This document shows, one piece after another, positions 1-5,972 of a stretch of 6,291 nt of DNA. A model generated the notes under the pieces. It worked only from the letters and a program-made list of their open reading frames with translations. It did no database searches and was not told where the DNA came from. Made by a program: the position numbers and the translations under genes. Within the stretch, counting starts at the first letter, position 1. Each line of letters begins with the position of its first letter. Source of the stretch: CAZVRZ01 sp964629965. Its GTDB lineage: Bacteria > Chloroflexota > Anaerolineae > Anaerolineales > UBA4823. The DNA is taken from positions 1 through 6,291 of the forward strand of contig CAZVRZ010000234.1 in assembly GCA_964629965.1 (NCBI GenBank). The letters are read 5' to 3'.

Positions 1-25
1 GAGAGTGGGGCCTTCTTTAACATTG

Positions 26-103
<78 letters not shown>

Positions 104-115
104 TGACGTGCCGGC

Positions 116-144
116 ATTATAGCAGAGGCTATCCCGTTTGACAA
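116..144 (-). promoter_or_regulatory. Sigma-70-type promoter for tRNA-Val
   Basis: Read on the minus strand, a -35 hexamer TTGTCA (144-139, five of six consensus bases) is separated by 17 bases from a perfect -10 TATAAT (121-116). This would start transcription near 109, about six bases before the mature tRNA 5' end. The -35 shares bases 139-143 with the -35 of the rightward riboswitch promoter. Confidence 0.8.
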
Positions 145-165
145 GACTCCCGTTTCAGTTATAAT
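138..165 (+). promoter_or_regulatory. Consensus sigma-70-type promoter for the riboswitch operon
   Basis: A perfect -35 TTGACA (138-143) and a perfect -10 TATAAT (160-165) are separated by 16 bases. Transcription would start near 172, a few bases before the riboswitch P1 stem at 187. A full-consensus promoter fits a gene whose control is exerted after initiation, by the riboswitch. Its -35 overlaps the divergent tRNA -35. Confidence 0.85.
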
Positions 166-184
166 TTCTCCCAGTGATCCAATC

Positions 185-318
185 AACCTTCGGGGCAGGG
201 TGACAGGCCAGCTTGCAGCGGGCCTGAACTCCCGATCGGCGGTACAGCCCGCGAGTGCCTGCGCATACGATCCGGTGCAATTCCGGAGCCGACGGTATAG
301 TCCGGATGAAAGAAGGCT
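185..318 (+). promoter_or_regulatory. FMN riboswitch (RFN element) aptamer
   Basis: The conserved RFN blocks are present in order. These are CTTCGGGGCAGGGTGA (188-203), CCCGATCGGCGGTA (231-244), AGCCCGCGAG (246-255), the P5 hairpin CCGGTGCAATTCCGG (272-286), AGCCGACGGTATAG (287-300) and TCCGGATGAAAGAAGG (301-316). P1 is closed by CCTTC (187-191) with GAAGG (312-316). RFN elements bind flavin mononucleotide and control riboflavin synthesis or uptake genes, usually switching them off when FMN is bound. Here the aptamer is followed by an intrinsic terminator and an importer operon, so FMN should cause early termination. The P2 loop is unusual: a perfect 6-bp hairpin (204-226) is inserted into it. 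If that hairpin is removed, the loop reads TGAAACT, close to the canonical TGAAATT. The exact outer ends are uncertain by a few bases. Confidence 0.95.
204..226 (+). other. Extra hairpin inserted in riboswitch loop L2
   Basis: CAGGCC (204-209) and GGCCTG (221-226) are perfect complements around an 11-base loop (210-220). They sit inside what is normally the short 7-base L2 loop, between GGGTGA and AACTCCC. In known FMN aptamer structures L2 docks against L6, so an extension here is notable. Whether it is common in related genomes cannot be judged from this sequence. Confidence 0.7.
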
Positions 319-319
319 T

Positions 320-351
320 GCGGCGACAAAGAGGCTTCCTCCGCGCGCCGC
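320..351 (+). other. Hairpin in the expression platform between aptamer and terminator
   Basis: GCGGCG (320-325) pairs perfectly with CGCCGC (346-351). Inside it, GAGG (331-334) pairs with CCTC (338-341) around a 3-base loop. It has no following T-tract, so it is not itself a terminator. It probably acts as a spacer or a folding-order element between the FMN aptamer and the terminator. Confidence 0.5.
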
Positions 352-369
352 TGACGTACAACCTGCCTG

Positions 370-405
370 CCCCAAGGTGCGTTTTGCCTGGGGTTTTTGT
401 TTTTT
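370..405 (+). terminator. Riboswitch-controlled intrinsic terminator
   Basis: CCCCA (370-374) pairs with TGGGG (389-393). After a bulged A375 the stem continues as GGT (376-378) with GCC (386-388), closing a 7-base loop. A tract of eleven Ts broken by one G (394-405) follows and ends directly at the ATG at 406. Overlapping its 5' arm, CCTGCCCC (366-373) is the exact complement of GGGGCAGG (192-199) in the aptamer. Pairing of those two segments would form an antiterminator when FMN is absent. Confidence 0.85.
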
Positions 406-1223
406 ATGAAGAAACCGGCTGCCATCAACATCCTGATGAACCCTTCCCGGCGCGGACTGCTCGGCGGGCTGTCGCTGCTGTTGGCGCTGCTGGGCTGGGA
501 GCTGGCGACGCGCTTCGGCGGGCTGCCGGCCTTCATCCTGCCGGCGCCGGGGCAGGTCTGGCGGCGTTTCCTGGCCGCCGCGGCCGATGGCAGCCTGGGA
601 CTGCACACCGCCGTCACGCTGGCCGAGGTGCTAGCGGGCATGGCGCTGGGCCTGAGCAGCGCCACCCTGCTGNNNNNNNNNNGGGCTACCTGCTGGCCAA
701 GTCCCGGCGGCTGGAAAAGCTGCTCTCGCCCTACATCGTCGCCAGCCAGGCCATCCCCATCGTGGCCATTGCCCCGCTGCTGGTCATCTGGTTCAAATCG
801 GGCATGCTTTCCAAGGTGCTGATCTGCGCCCTGATCGTCTTCTTCCCGGTGCTGGTCAACACCATGGTGGGCCTGCGCTCGGCGCCGGAGGATCTCTATG
901 ACCTGATGCGCTCGCTGCGCGCCACCCGCTGGCAGACCTTTCGCCTGCTGGAGATTCCCGCCGCGCTGCCGGTCTTCCTGGGCGGGCTGCGCATCGGCGC
1001 CACGCTTTCGGTGATCGGCGCGGTGGTGGGCGAATTCGCCGGGGCGGACCGCGGCCTGGGCTTCCTGATCAACGTGGGGCGCGGCATGTACGATACCGCC
1101 CTGGTGTTCGTGGCCGTCTTTGCGCTGGTGTTCATGGCGCTGGCCTTGTATGGCATTGTGATCTGGCTGGAAGCGCGCCTGCTCGCCTGGCAGCGCCGCG
1201 CCGCCCATAACCTGGAGGAGTAA
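406..1223 (+). CDS. ribX: ABC importer permease, RibX-like (riboflavin uptake), split by an assembly gap
   Basis: This is an inner-membrane permease of the SsuC/ThiX/RibX family (BPD_transp_1). Before the gap there are 89 residues: a first membrane segment (about residues 17-37) and the start of a second (about 68-89). After it, 179 residues resume at 684 in a different frame. They carry the family block GYLLAKSRRLEKLL, further membrane segments and an EAA-like loop (RSLRATRWQTF then IPAALP, about 905-975) that contacts the ATPase. The usual EAA-loop glycine is arginine here. The frame change coincides with the ten Ns, so I read one intact gene of about 270 residues and not a true frameshift. 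Position directly behind an FMN riboswitch is the reason for choosing riboflavin over taurine, sulfonate or thiamine-precursor uptake. ATG 406 has no Shine-Dalgarno sequence and follows the terminator U-tract; an in-frame ATG at 436 is an alternative with no better site. Confidence 0.85.
673..682. other. Ten-N assembly gap inside the permease gene
   Basis: Codons before the Ns end exactly at 672, and the downstream frame starts at 684. The true missing length is therefore 3k+2 bases (or a one-base overlap), not 10. Spacing in related permeases, recalled from the SsuC family, suggests few or no residues are missing. Confidence 0.9.
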
Positions 1224-1233
1224 GGAGAAAAAT

Positions 1234-2229
1234 ATGAAACGTCATTTCCTCGTCTTTCGCCTGCTGCTGGTAGCACTGGCGCTGGCCCTGCTGCCGGCGG
1301 TTGCAGGCTGTCAAAAGTCGCCCGCCGCCCCCGCCGAGCTCACCCACCTGCGCCTGCCGATGGGTTATATCCCCAACGTGCAGTATGCGCCCTTCTACGT
1401 GGCCGTAGAGAAGGGCTTTTTCCGGGAGGCCGGTATCGAGATCGAGTTCGACTACAGCTTCGAGACCGACGGCGTGGCGCTGGTGGGGGCCAACGAGCTG
1501 CAGTTTGCGCTGGTCTCCGGCGAGCAGGTGCTGCTGGCGCGCGCCCAGGGCCTGCCGGTGGTGCACGTGCTGGGCTGGTACCAGGATTACCCGGTGGCCG
1601 TGGCCGCCCTGAGCGAGGCAGGCATCCGCACGCCGCAAGACCTGGCCGGCAAGCGCATCGGCCTGCCCGGCACCTTTGGCGCCAGCTACATTGGGCTGCG
1701 CGCCCTGCTCAACGCCGGCGGGCTGAAAGAGAGCAACGTGACGCTGGACTCGATCGGCTTCAACCAGGTGGAGGCGCTGGTTGCCGGGCAGGAGCAGGCC
1801 GTGGTGGTGTACGTGGCCAACGAACCGGTGCAGTTGCGCGCCCAGGGCTACGCCATCGACGTCATCCGGGTGGCCGATTACGTTCAATTGGCCTCCAACG
1901 GGCTGCTGACCAACGAGACCACCCTGGCCAAGAACCCGCAGTTGGTGCGCAGCATGGTGCAGGCCACTCTCAAAGGCATCCGGGCCGCGCTGGACGACCC
2001 GGACGAAGCCTACGAGATCTGCAAGAAATACGTCGAGAACCTGGAGCAGGCCGACCCCGCTATCCAGAAAGAAGTGCTGGCGGTTTCGATGCAGTTCTGG
2101 CAGGCCGAGCAGCTCGGCCTGGCCGACCCGCAGGCCTGGGAGAACATGCAAACCGTGCTGCTGGAGATGGGCCTGCTGAGCGCGCCGCAAGACGTGAGCC
2201 GGGCCTTCACCAATGACTTTGTCAAATAA
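1234..2229 (+). CDS. ribY: ABC importer solute-binding lipoprotein, RibY-like (NMT1/THI5-like)
   Basis: This 331-residue protein would capture the substrate outside the membrane and hand it to the permease. It starts with a lipoprotein signal: K2-R3, a hydrophobic run (about 5-20) and the lipobox V-A-G-C with Cys26 as the lipidated residue. The mature part fits the NMT1/THI5-like binding-protein family. Visible hallmarks are MGYIPNVQYAPFYVAVEKGFF (about 43-63), GIEIEF, a DLAGKRIGLPG segment, and the GFNQVEAL and LLTNE blocks of the second lobe. A clear Shine-Dalgarno (AAGGAG, 1222-1227) sits six bases before the ATG, and only 10 bases separate it from the permease stop, so the genes are co-transcribed. 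The family also binds thiamine-pyrimidine precursors and sulfonates; the flavin assignment comes from the FMN riboswitch and resemblance to Chloroflexi RibY, not from identified ligand residues. Confidence 0.85.
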   Translation: MKRHFLVFRLLLVALALALLPAVAGCQKSPAAPAELTHLRLPMGYIPNVQYAPFYVAVEKGFFREAGIEIEFDYSFETDGVALVGANELQFALVSGEQVLLARAQGLPVVHVLGWYQDYPVAVAALSEAGIRTPQDLAGKRIGLPGTFGASYIGLRALLNAGGLKESNVTLDSIGFNQVEALVAGQEQAVVVYVANEPVQLRAQGYAIDVIRVADYVQLASNGLLTNETTLAKNPQLVRSMVQATLKGIRAALDDPDEAYEICKKYVENLEQADPAIQKEVLAVSMQFWQAEQLGLADPQAWENMQTVLLEMGLLSAPQDVSRAFTNDFVK

Positions 2230-3004
2230 GCCGCCTGAGATGGAGATCGACCCACAGGCCGCCCTGGTGGTGCGCGACCTGCACACCGTCTTCCCCGATG
2301 GCAGCGGCGGGCTGCGGGCGCTGGCGGGGCTGTCGTTTGCAGTCAAACCGCAGGAATTCGTCTGCGTGATCGGCCCCTCGGGCTGCGGCAAGACCACCCT
2401 GCTGCGCGCCCTGGCGGGACTGCTCAAGCCCAGCCAGGGAGAGATCTGGTCCCAGGGCCGGCGCCTGGAGGGGCCGCCCCGCAAAGTGGGGATGGTCTTT
2501 CAAAAGTCCAACCTGATGCCCTGGCGCACGGCGCTGCAGAACATCGCCCTGCCGCTGGAACTGCAGGGGCTGCCCAGTGCAAAGGCCCACCAGCAGGCCC
2601 AGGAGATGGTGACCTGGATCGGGCTGCAGGGTTTCGAAAACAGCCTGCCGCGCGACTTGTCGGGCGGCATGGCGCAGCGCGTGGCCATTGCCCGGGCGCT
2701 GGTGCACGATCCCGACGTGCTGCTGATGGACGAGCCCTTCGCCGCATTGGACGCTCTGACCCGCGAGCGCATGGGCAGCGAACTGCTGCACATCTGGCAG
2801 GCGCGCCGCAAGACGGTGGTGATGGTGACCCACTCCATCTCAGAGGCGCTGCTGCTGGCCGACCGGGTGCTGGCGCTGACCGCCCGTCCCGGCAGGCTGC
2901 GCCTGGACCTGGAAGTGACCCTGCCGCGCCCGCGCGACGAAGACACCCGCTACCTGCCCGAGTTCAACGCTCTCTCGCGACAACTGCGCGCCGCGCTTCT
3001 TTAA
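2213..3004 (+). CDS. ABC importer ATPase of the riboflavin-type transporter
   Basis: This 263-residue cytoplasmic subunit hydrolyses ATP to power the importer. All nucleotide-binding elements are present: Walker A GPSGCGKT (54-61), Q-loop Gln97 in VFQKSN, signature LSGGM (149-153), Walker B VLLMDE (169-174) with catalytic Glu174, the D-loop ALD (178-180) and switch His207 in VTHS. It belongs to the nitrate/taurine/ThiZ-type ATPase branch that partners SsuC-like permeases. Its ATG at 2213 lies inside the end of ribY, a 17-base overlap that suggests translational coupling; no convincing Shine-Dalgarno is visible. An in-frame ATG at 2240 would give a protein nine residues shorter and remove the overlap. 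Standard RibXY descriptions name only permease and binding protein, so I assign no symbol to this subunit. Confidence 0.93.
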   Translation: MTLSNKPPEMEIDPQAALVVRDLHTVFPDGSGGLRALAGLSFAVKPQEFVCVIGPSGCGKTTLLRALAGLLKPSQGEIWSQGRRLEGPPRKVGMVFQKSNLMPWRTALQNIALPLELQGLPSAKAHQQAQEMVTWIGLQGFENSLPRDLSGGMAQRVAIARALVHDPDVLLMDEPFAALDALTRERMGSELLHIWQARRKTVVMVTHSISEALLLADRVLALTARPGRLRLDLEVTLPRPRDEDTRYLPEFNALSRQLRAALL

Positions 3005-3054
3005 GACTGTTTATGATCTTGATGGAACGATGTTTCCCCATGATCACAAAAACA

Positions 3055-3309
3055 TCAGGACTCGATATCGTTGACGCCGTACTTGGTCAGCAGCTCGGTG
3101 TGCGTGCGCCCATCCACGGGGAAAGCCGCCACGCCGCCGCTGATGGCTAGCTGACCCACCGCCTGGCCTTGCGGGGTCTTGATGGCCCGCAGGCTGACCG
3201 CCCGGCGCACCTGTTCCAGCGCCAGGAAGGCCTGCTCGCGTTCCATGCCCAGGCACAAGACAACGAAATAAAAACCAAGAGGCCTTAAAAAAACCACCCC
3301 GGATTGCAA
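3055..3309 (-). pseudogene. Decayed GGDEF-domain (diguanylate cyclase) fragment
   Basis: The minus strand holds an 84-codon reading frame that resembles the second half of a GGDEF domain, the module that makes cyclic di-GMP. Residues 9-15 RPLGFYF line up with the catalytic RYGGDEF block, with the two acidic residues replaced by F and Y, followed by VVL as in active enzymes. Residues 31-38 LEQVRRAV and 54-74 (ISGGVAAFPVDGRT then ELL) match the conserved helix and the SIGVA-P-DG-T-EELL block. The usual ADxALYxAK ending is absent, and so are the upstream half, including the inhibitory I-site, and any signalling domain. The middle has GC-rich codons like real genes here, while the edges are AT-rich. 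I see a non-functional relic. A small expressed protein is possible, but I saw no good Shine-Dalgarno or promoter for it. Confidence 0.6.
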
Positions 3310-3332
3310 AGAGCATCCTGATATGCTATGAT
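3304..3332 (+). promoter_or_regulatory. Promoter with extended -10 for the arrestin-like gene
   Basis: A -35 TTGCAA (3304-3309, four of six consensus bases) and -10 TATGAT (3327-3332, five of six) are separated by 17 bases. The TGC just before the -10 makes it an extended -10 (TGnTATGAT). The start would fall near 3339, giving a leader of about 54 bases. Confidence 0.65.
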
Positions 3333-3392
3333 CATCTACAAGAACAACCCCGATCTATCTCATCTTCTCTCGCCATTTCAAAAGGAGCACAC

Positions 3393-4272
3393 ATGTTCAA
3401 CATCTTTAAAGGCAAATCGGATTCATTGAAAGTCACCCTGGACCGCCCATCCGGCGTCTATTACCCTGGCGAAACCCTGACCGCCGTCATTCATTTTCAA
3501 TCCGACAAAGACGTGAAGGCCAGGCAGGGCCTGGTGGTGCTGCAGTGGGCCGAGCAATACGACTTCCAAAGCATGGAGCAAACTACCGACTCGGATGGCA
3601 GCACTTCGAGCNNNNNNNNNNGATGAACACGAAATAGACCGGTTGGCCTTTGCTTTTGAAGAGACGCTCGCCGGCGGACAGGAACACACCTACACCTTTA
3701 CCGCCGTTATTCCCAATCCCGCCCCGCCCACCATCGATGGCAAGATCATCAAGGTCTATTGGAATGTGAAAGCCAGGATCGACCGCAAGCTGGCTGCCGA
3801 TTTCAACGCCGAGACCAACGTGATCGTGTTGGCTCCCCCGGTGGCAGAAGCGCCGCTCGACCTGGTTGGCAAGACCGGCGAGGCAGAACAGGCCGAGATG
3901 TTCGTGGAGCTGCCCAGCGAATCCTGGATGGCAGACAGCGCGATCAAGGGCGAGCTCTTGATCCGCCCACTGCAGAAATTCGATGCGACTCAGGTGCGGC
4001 TGGAGCTGGTACGTCGGGAAGAAGTCACCTACGATTATGGGTTGGACAAGGAAGAGGTAGTTACCGTCAAGCTCGCCGGCAAGACCGATCTTGAGCCGGG
4101 CCGCGAGCTGCGCCTGCCATTCCAGGTAGCGCTGCCGCCGGGCTGCTCCCCCAGCGCGCAAGGTGATAGCTGGAAATTCACCTGGATCTTGCGCGGCGTG
4201 CTGGCACGCTTTCTGCGCAAAGACGTCTTTGTCGAACGCGAGATCAAGGTTTACAACGGAAAGACGGCCTGA
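3393..4272 (+). CDS. Arrestin-fold-like (Spo0M/arrestin-related) protein, split by an assembly gap
   Basis: The protein has about 290 residues plus whatever the gap hides. The first 73 residues include a typical arrestin-N opening: a strand LKVTLDRPSGVYYPGETLTA followed by IHF, that is, a beta-strand then Y-x-P-G-E/D and a second strand. After the Ns, 216 residues continue in another frame. TYTFTAVIPNPAPPTIDG and IIKVYWNVKARID resemble the end of an arrestin N-domain, and VRLELVRREEVTYDYG, LPFQVALPPG and the final WILRGVLARFLRKDVFVEREIKVY resemble the C-domain. No signal peptide or membrane segment is seen, so it is probably cytoplasmic. Bacterial arrestin-like proteins such as Spo0M are poorly understood, so I give no function beyond likely protein binding. 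AAAAGGAG (3380-3387) sits five bases before ATG 3393. The frame change coincides with the gap and is read as an artefact. Confidence 0.72.
3612..3621. other. Ten-N assembly gap inside the arrestin-like gene
   Basis: Codons end exactly at 3611 before the Ns and restart exactly at 3622 after them. The true missing length must therefore be a multiple of three, and ten is not. The number is a placeholder, and an unknown stretch of the arrestin N-domain is absent. Confidence 0.9.
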
Positions 4273-4290
4273 AGCAATCTCCGCCCTCTT

Positions 4291-5910
4291 TCACCTCGTC
4301 AACAGCGGCGCGAACACCCGCATCGTTTCGCTCAACAGGGCAAACAAACCCACCCGGCTGGGATGCGCCGTGAGCCGGTTCAGGTCAATCTCCAGGCTGC
4401 CGCTCAGATCGCGGGCCCACTGCGCGCCGTCCCACCAATACAGCGCCAGGCTGCTTTCGATCAGCGGCAGTTTGTCCTCTGTGTATTCAAGGGTGAGCGT
4501 ATAGGGCCGGCTAAAGGCAGCCAGCGGCGCACCGTCGCTGAGGCGCTCGGCGGCCAGGTCATACCCCAGCACCGGCAGCAGGCTGCCGGGCGGCAGCGCT
4601 GTCTTGGGCGCCAGGGTCACCAGCGTATCGGAAACCACCGCACCCGCCGGGAACGACAGGCTCGCCCCGGCCGATTTCAAGCGCCCGCCCTCCGGGGTGA
4701 GCAGGGTCTCTACGGGCGGGGTTCCTTGCAGGCCCGCATACCAGATATCGCCCTCGATGCCCGTATCCCAGGCGATATGCTTGTTGCCGCGCGTGTCCAC
4801 TGCCAGCGACAGGCTCTCGTCGAAGCCGTGCCAGCCGGTCGAGCTGCTGTGCACGCCGCTGGGAGAAAGCCAACTCCCATCGGTGTCGCGCAGGCCGTAC
4901 CACAGCCGGCCGCTGCCTTCCCAGGCCAGGTGCACGTTGTCCTGCCCATCGATGGTCAGCGCAACATGATTGGCGCTGAAATAGGGATAGGTTCCGCCAG
5001 CTGCCGCTGTTGGCTCCGACCACTCGGTCATGGTCAGCGGCTTGGTCGCAGACAACACCTGGCTGCTCCCGCTGTTCCCATCGGTCTCGCTCCAGGCCAG
5101 GTGCAGCCGGCCTTGAGAGTCGCTGGCGAATTGTTCCGTGCTGTATAACCAGGGTCTGAAAGGCAGTCCCTGGGGCGCTGCCCAGGCCTCGCCCACCGGC
5201 TTGAAGGCATAATAGGTATCGCCGCTGTCCGGGTGATACCACAGCAAATGCGTTGCGCCAGCCGCATCCACCACGATCGCTGGCGTGGTCGCATTGCCCC
5301 CCTCGGTCGAGACCATCTCCGCCGCGCCCCAGGAACCGTCCGCCTGGATGGCACGGTAATAGATGGCGTTTTCAGAGGGGCCAAATCGCTCGCGCCAGGC
5401 CACCTGGGTGCGGCCGTTCTTACCCACGGCCACATCTGGGTCATAGGCGCTGCCCGAAGTGGTGAGATCGGTCACCGCAGACCACAACCCATCCGGGCGG
5501 CGATAGATAGTACTGATATTGCTCTGCGCATTCGACCACACAATGTGCAGCACATCGTCTGCGCCCACCGCCAGCGCGGGAGTGTTCCCCTGGTTGTGGG
5601 CAGGCAGATAATCCGCAGCCGACCATGCGCCCCCGGCAGGCTTGTTGGCATATAGAATATAGGCCCAATGCGGCGCGGTATCGATCCAATCCTGCCACAC
5701 CAGGTGCAGCGTGCCGCGCCCATCCAGCGCCAGCCGCGGCGCATAGGAACTGCCGGCAGTGTTCGACAGGTTGACCGGCGCAGACCAGCCGTCATCCTCC
5801 GCCAGAACAGCAGCCCGGCCACCGTCCTGCGCGCCCTGCAGCCCTGGCAGCAGCCAGATCGCTAGGCCCGCCAGGAGAATCCGGCCGATCGATAGAAAAA
5901 GCTTTTTCAT
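4291..5910 (-). CDS. Secreted seven-repeat beta-propeller protein with ZU5-like C-terminal region
   Basis: This 539-residue exported protein starts with a Sec-type signal (MKK, hydrophobic 4-24, possible cleavage after AVLA at 37); there is no lipobox. Residues about 56-382 contain seven copies of an A-x-x-x-D-x-x-G-x-x-H-x-x-W motif, ending near residues 73, 126, 173, 225, 274, 331 and 382. A period of about 50 residues is what a seven-bladed propeller of the BNR/sialidase-like type would show. Each motif is followed by an exposed W/Y-rich strand. Residues 405-475 (TPEGG, LSFPAGAVVSDTLVTL) look like a ZU5 domain. The final 60 residues include YWWDGAQW. No sialidase catalytic set was recognised, so a binding or surface role is likelier than catalysis. 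AGGAGG (5921-5916) precedes ATG 5910. A TATACA -10-like hexamer lies at 5935-5930 without a well-spaced -35. Only 18 bases separate its stop from the convergent arrestin-like gene. Confidence 0.85.
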   Translation of the reverse strand: MKKLFLSIGRILLAGLAIWLLPGLQGAQDGGRAAVLAEDDGWSAPVNLSNTAGSSYAPRLALDGRGTLHLVWQDWIDTAPHWAYILYANKPAGGAWSAADYLPAHNQGNTPALAVGADDVLHIVWSNAQSNISTIYRRPDGLWSAVTDLTTSGSAYDPDVAVGKNGRTQVAWRERFGPSENAIYYRAIQADGSWGAAEMVSTEGGNATTPAIVVDAAGATHLLWYHPDSGDTYYAFKPVGEAWAAPQGLPFRPWLYSTEQFASDSQGRLHLAWSETDGNSGSSQVLSATKPLTMTEWSEPTAAAGGTYPYFSANHVALTIDGQDNVHLAWEGSGRLWYGLRDTDGSWLSPSGVHSSSTGWHGFDESLSLAVDTRGNKHIAWDTGIEGDIWYAGLQGTPPVETLLTPEGGRLKSAGASLSFPAGAVVSDTLVTLAPKTALPPGSLLPVLGYDLAAERLSDGAPLAAFSRPYTLTLEYTEDKLPLIESSLALYWWDGAQWARDLSGSLEIDLNRLTAHPSRVGLFALLSETMRVFAPLLTR

Positions 5911-5972
5911 ACGCGCCTCCTGTTTTCATTGTATATCCATTTTCCCCAAGGCGATCAGCAAAATTTTATCTT

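Noticed and set aside
185..318. TPP (thiamine) riboswitch, suggested by the THI5-like binding protein
   Set aside because: The conserved blocks are those of the RFN/FMN element; the thi-box CTGAGA and ACCTGATC-type motifs are absent.
183..1208. Minus-strand open frame of 341 codons across the riboswitch and permease
   Set aside because: It runs antisense through the structured FMN riboswitch and the gap, has low-complexity H/Q/R-rich translation, and matches no family I recognise.
1132..2484. Long minus-strand open frame of 450 codons across the binding-protein gene
   Set aside because: It is antisense to two well-supported genes with lipobox, Walker A and correct ribosome sites. Its composition (Q, H, G and R rich) is typical of a shadow of GC-rich codons.
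3029..3056. Inverted repeat GATGTTT / AAACATC after the ATPase, as an operon terminator
   Set aside because: The stem is only 7 bp and AT-rich, the loop is 14 bases, and no T-tract follows on the plus strand. I see no convincing terminator for the importer operon.
3273..3297. AGGCCT palindrome followed by a run of As/Ts as a terminator on either strand
   Set aside because: The stem is only 6-8 bases of palindrome with no loop, so it cannot form a normal intrinsic terminator hairpin, and it lies within the GGDEF relic.
4273..4290. Bidirectional terminator between the convergent arrestin-like and propeller genes
   Set aside because: The 18-base gap holds no inverted repeat or T-tract.
4363..5148. 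Plus-strand open frame of 261 codons inside the propeller gene
   Set aside because: The opposite strand carries the signal peptide, seven regular repeats and a strong ribosome site; this frame has none of these.
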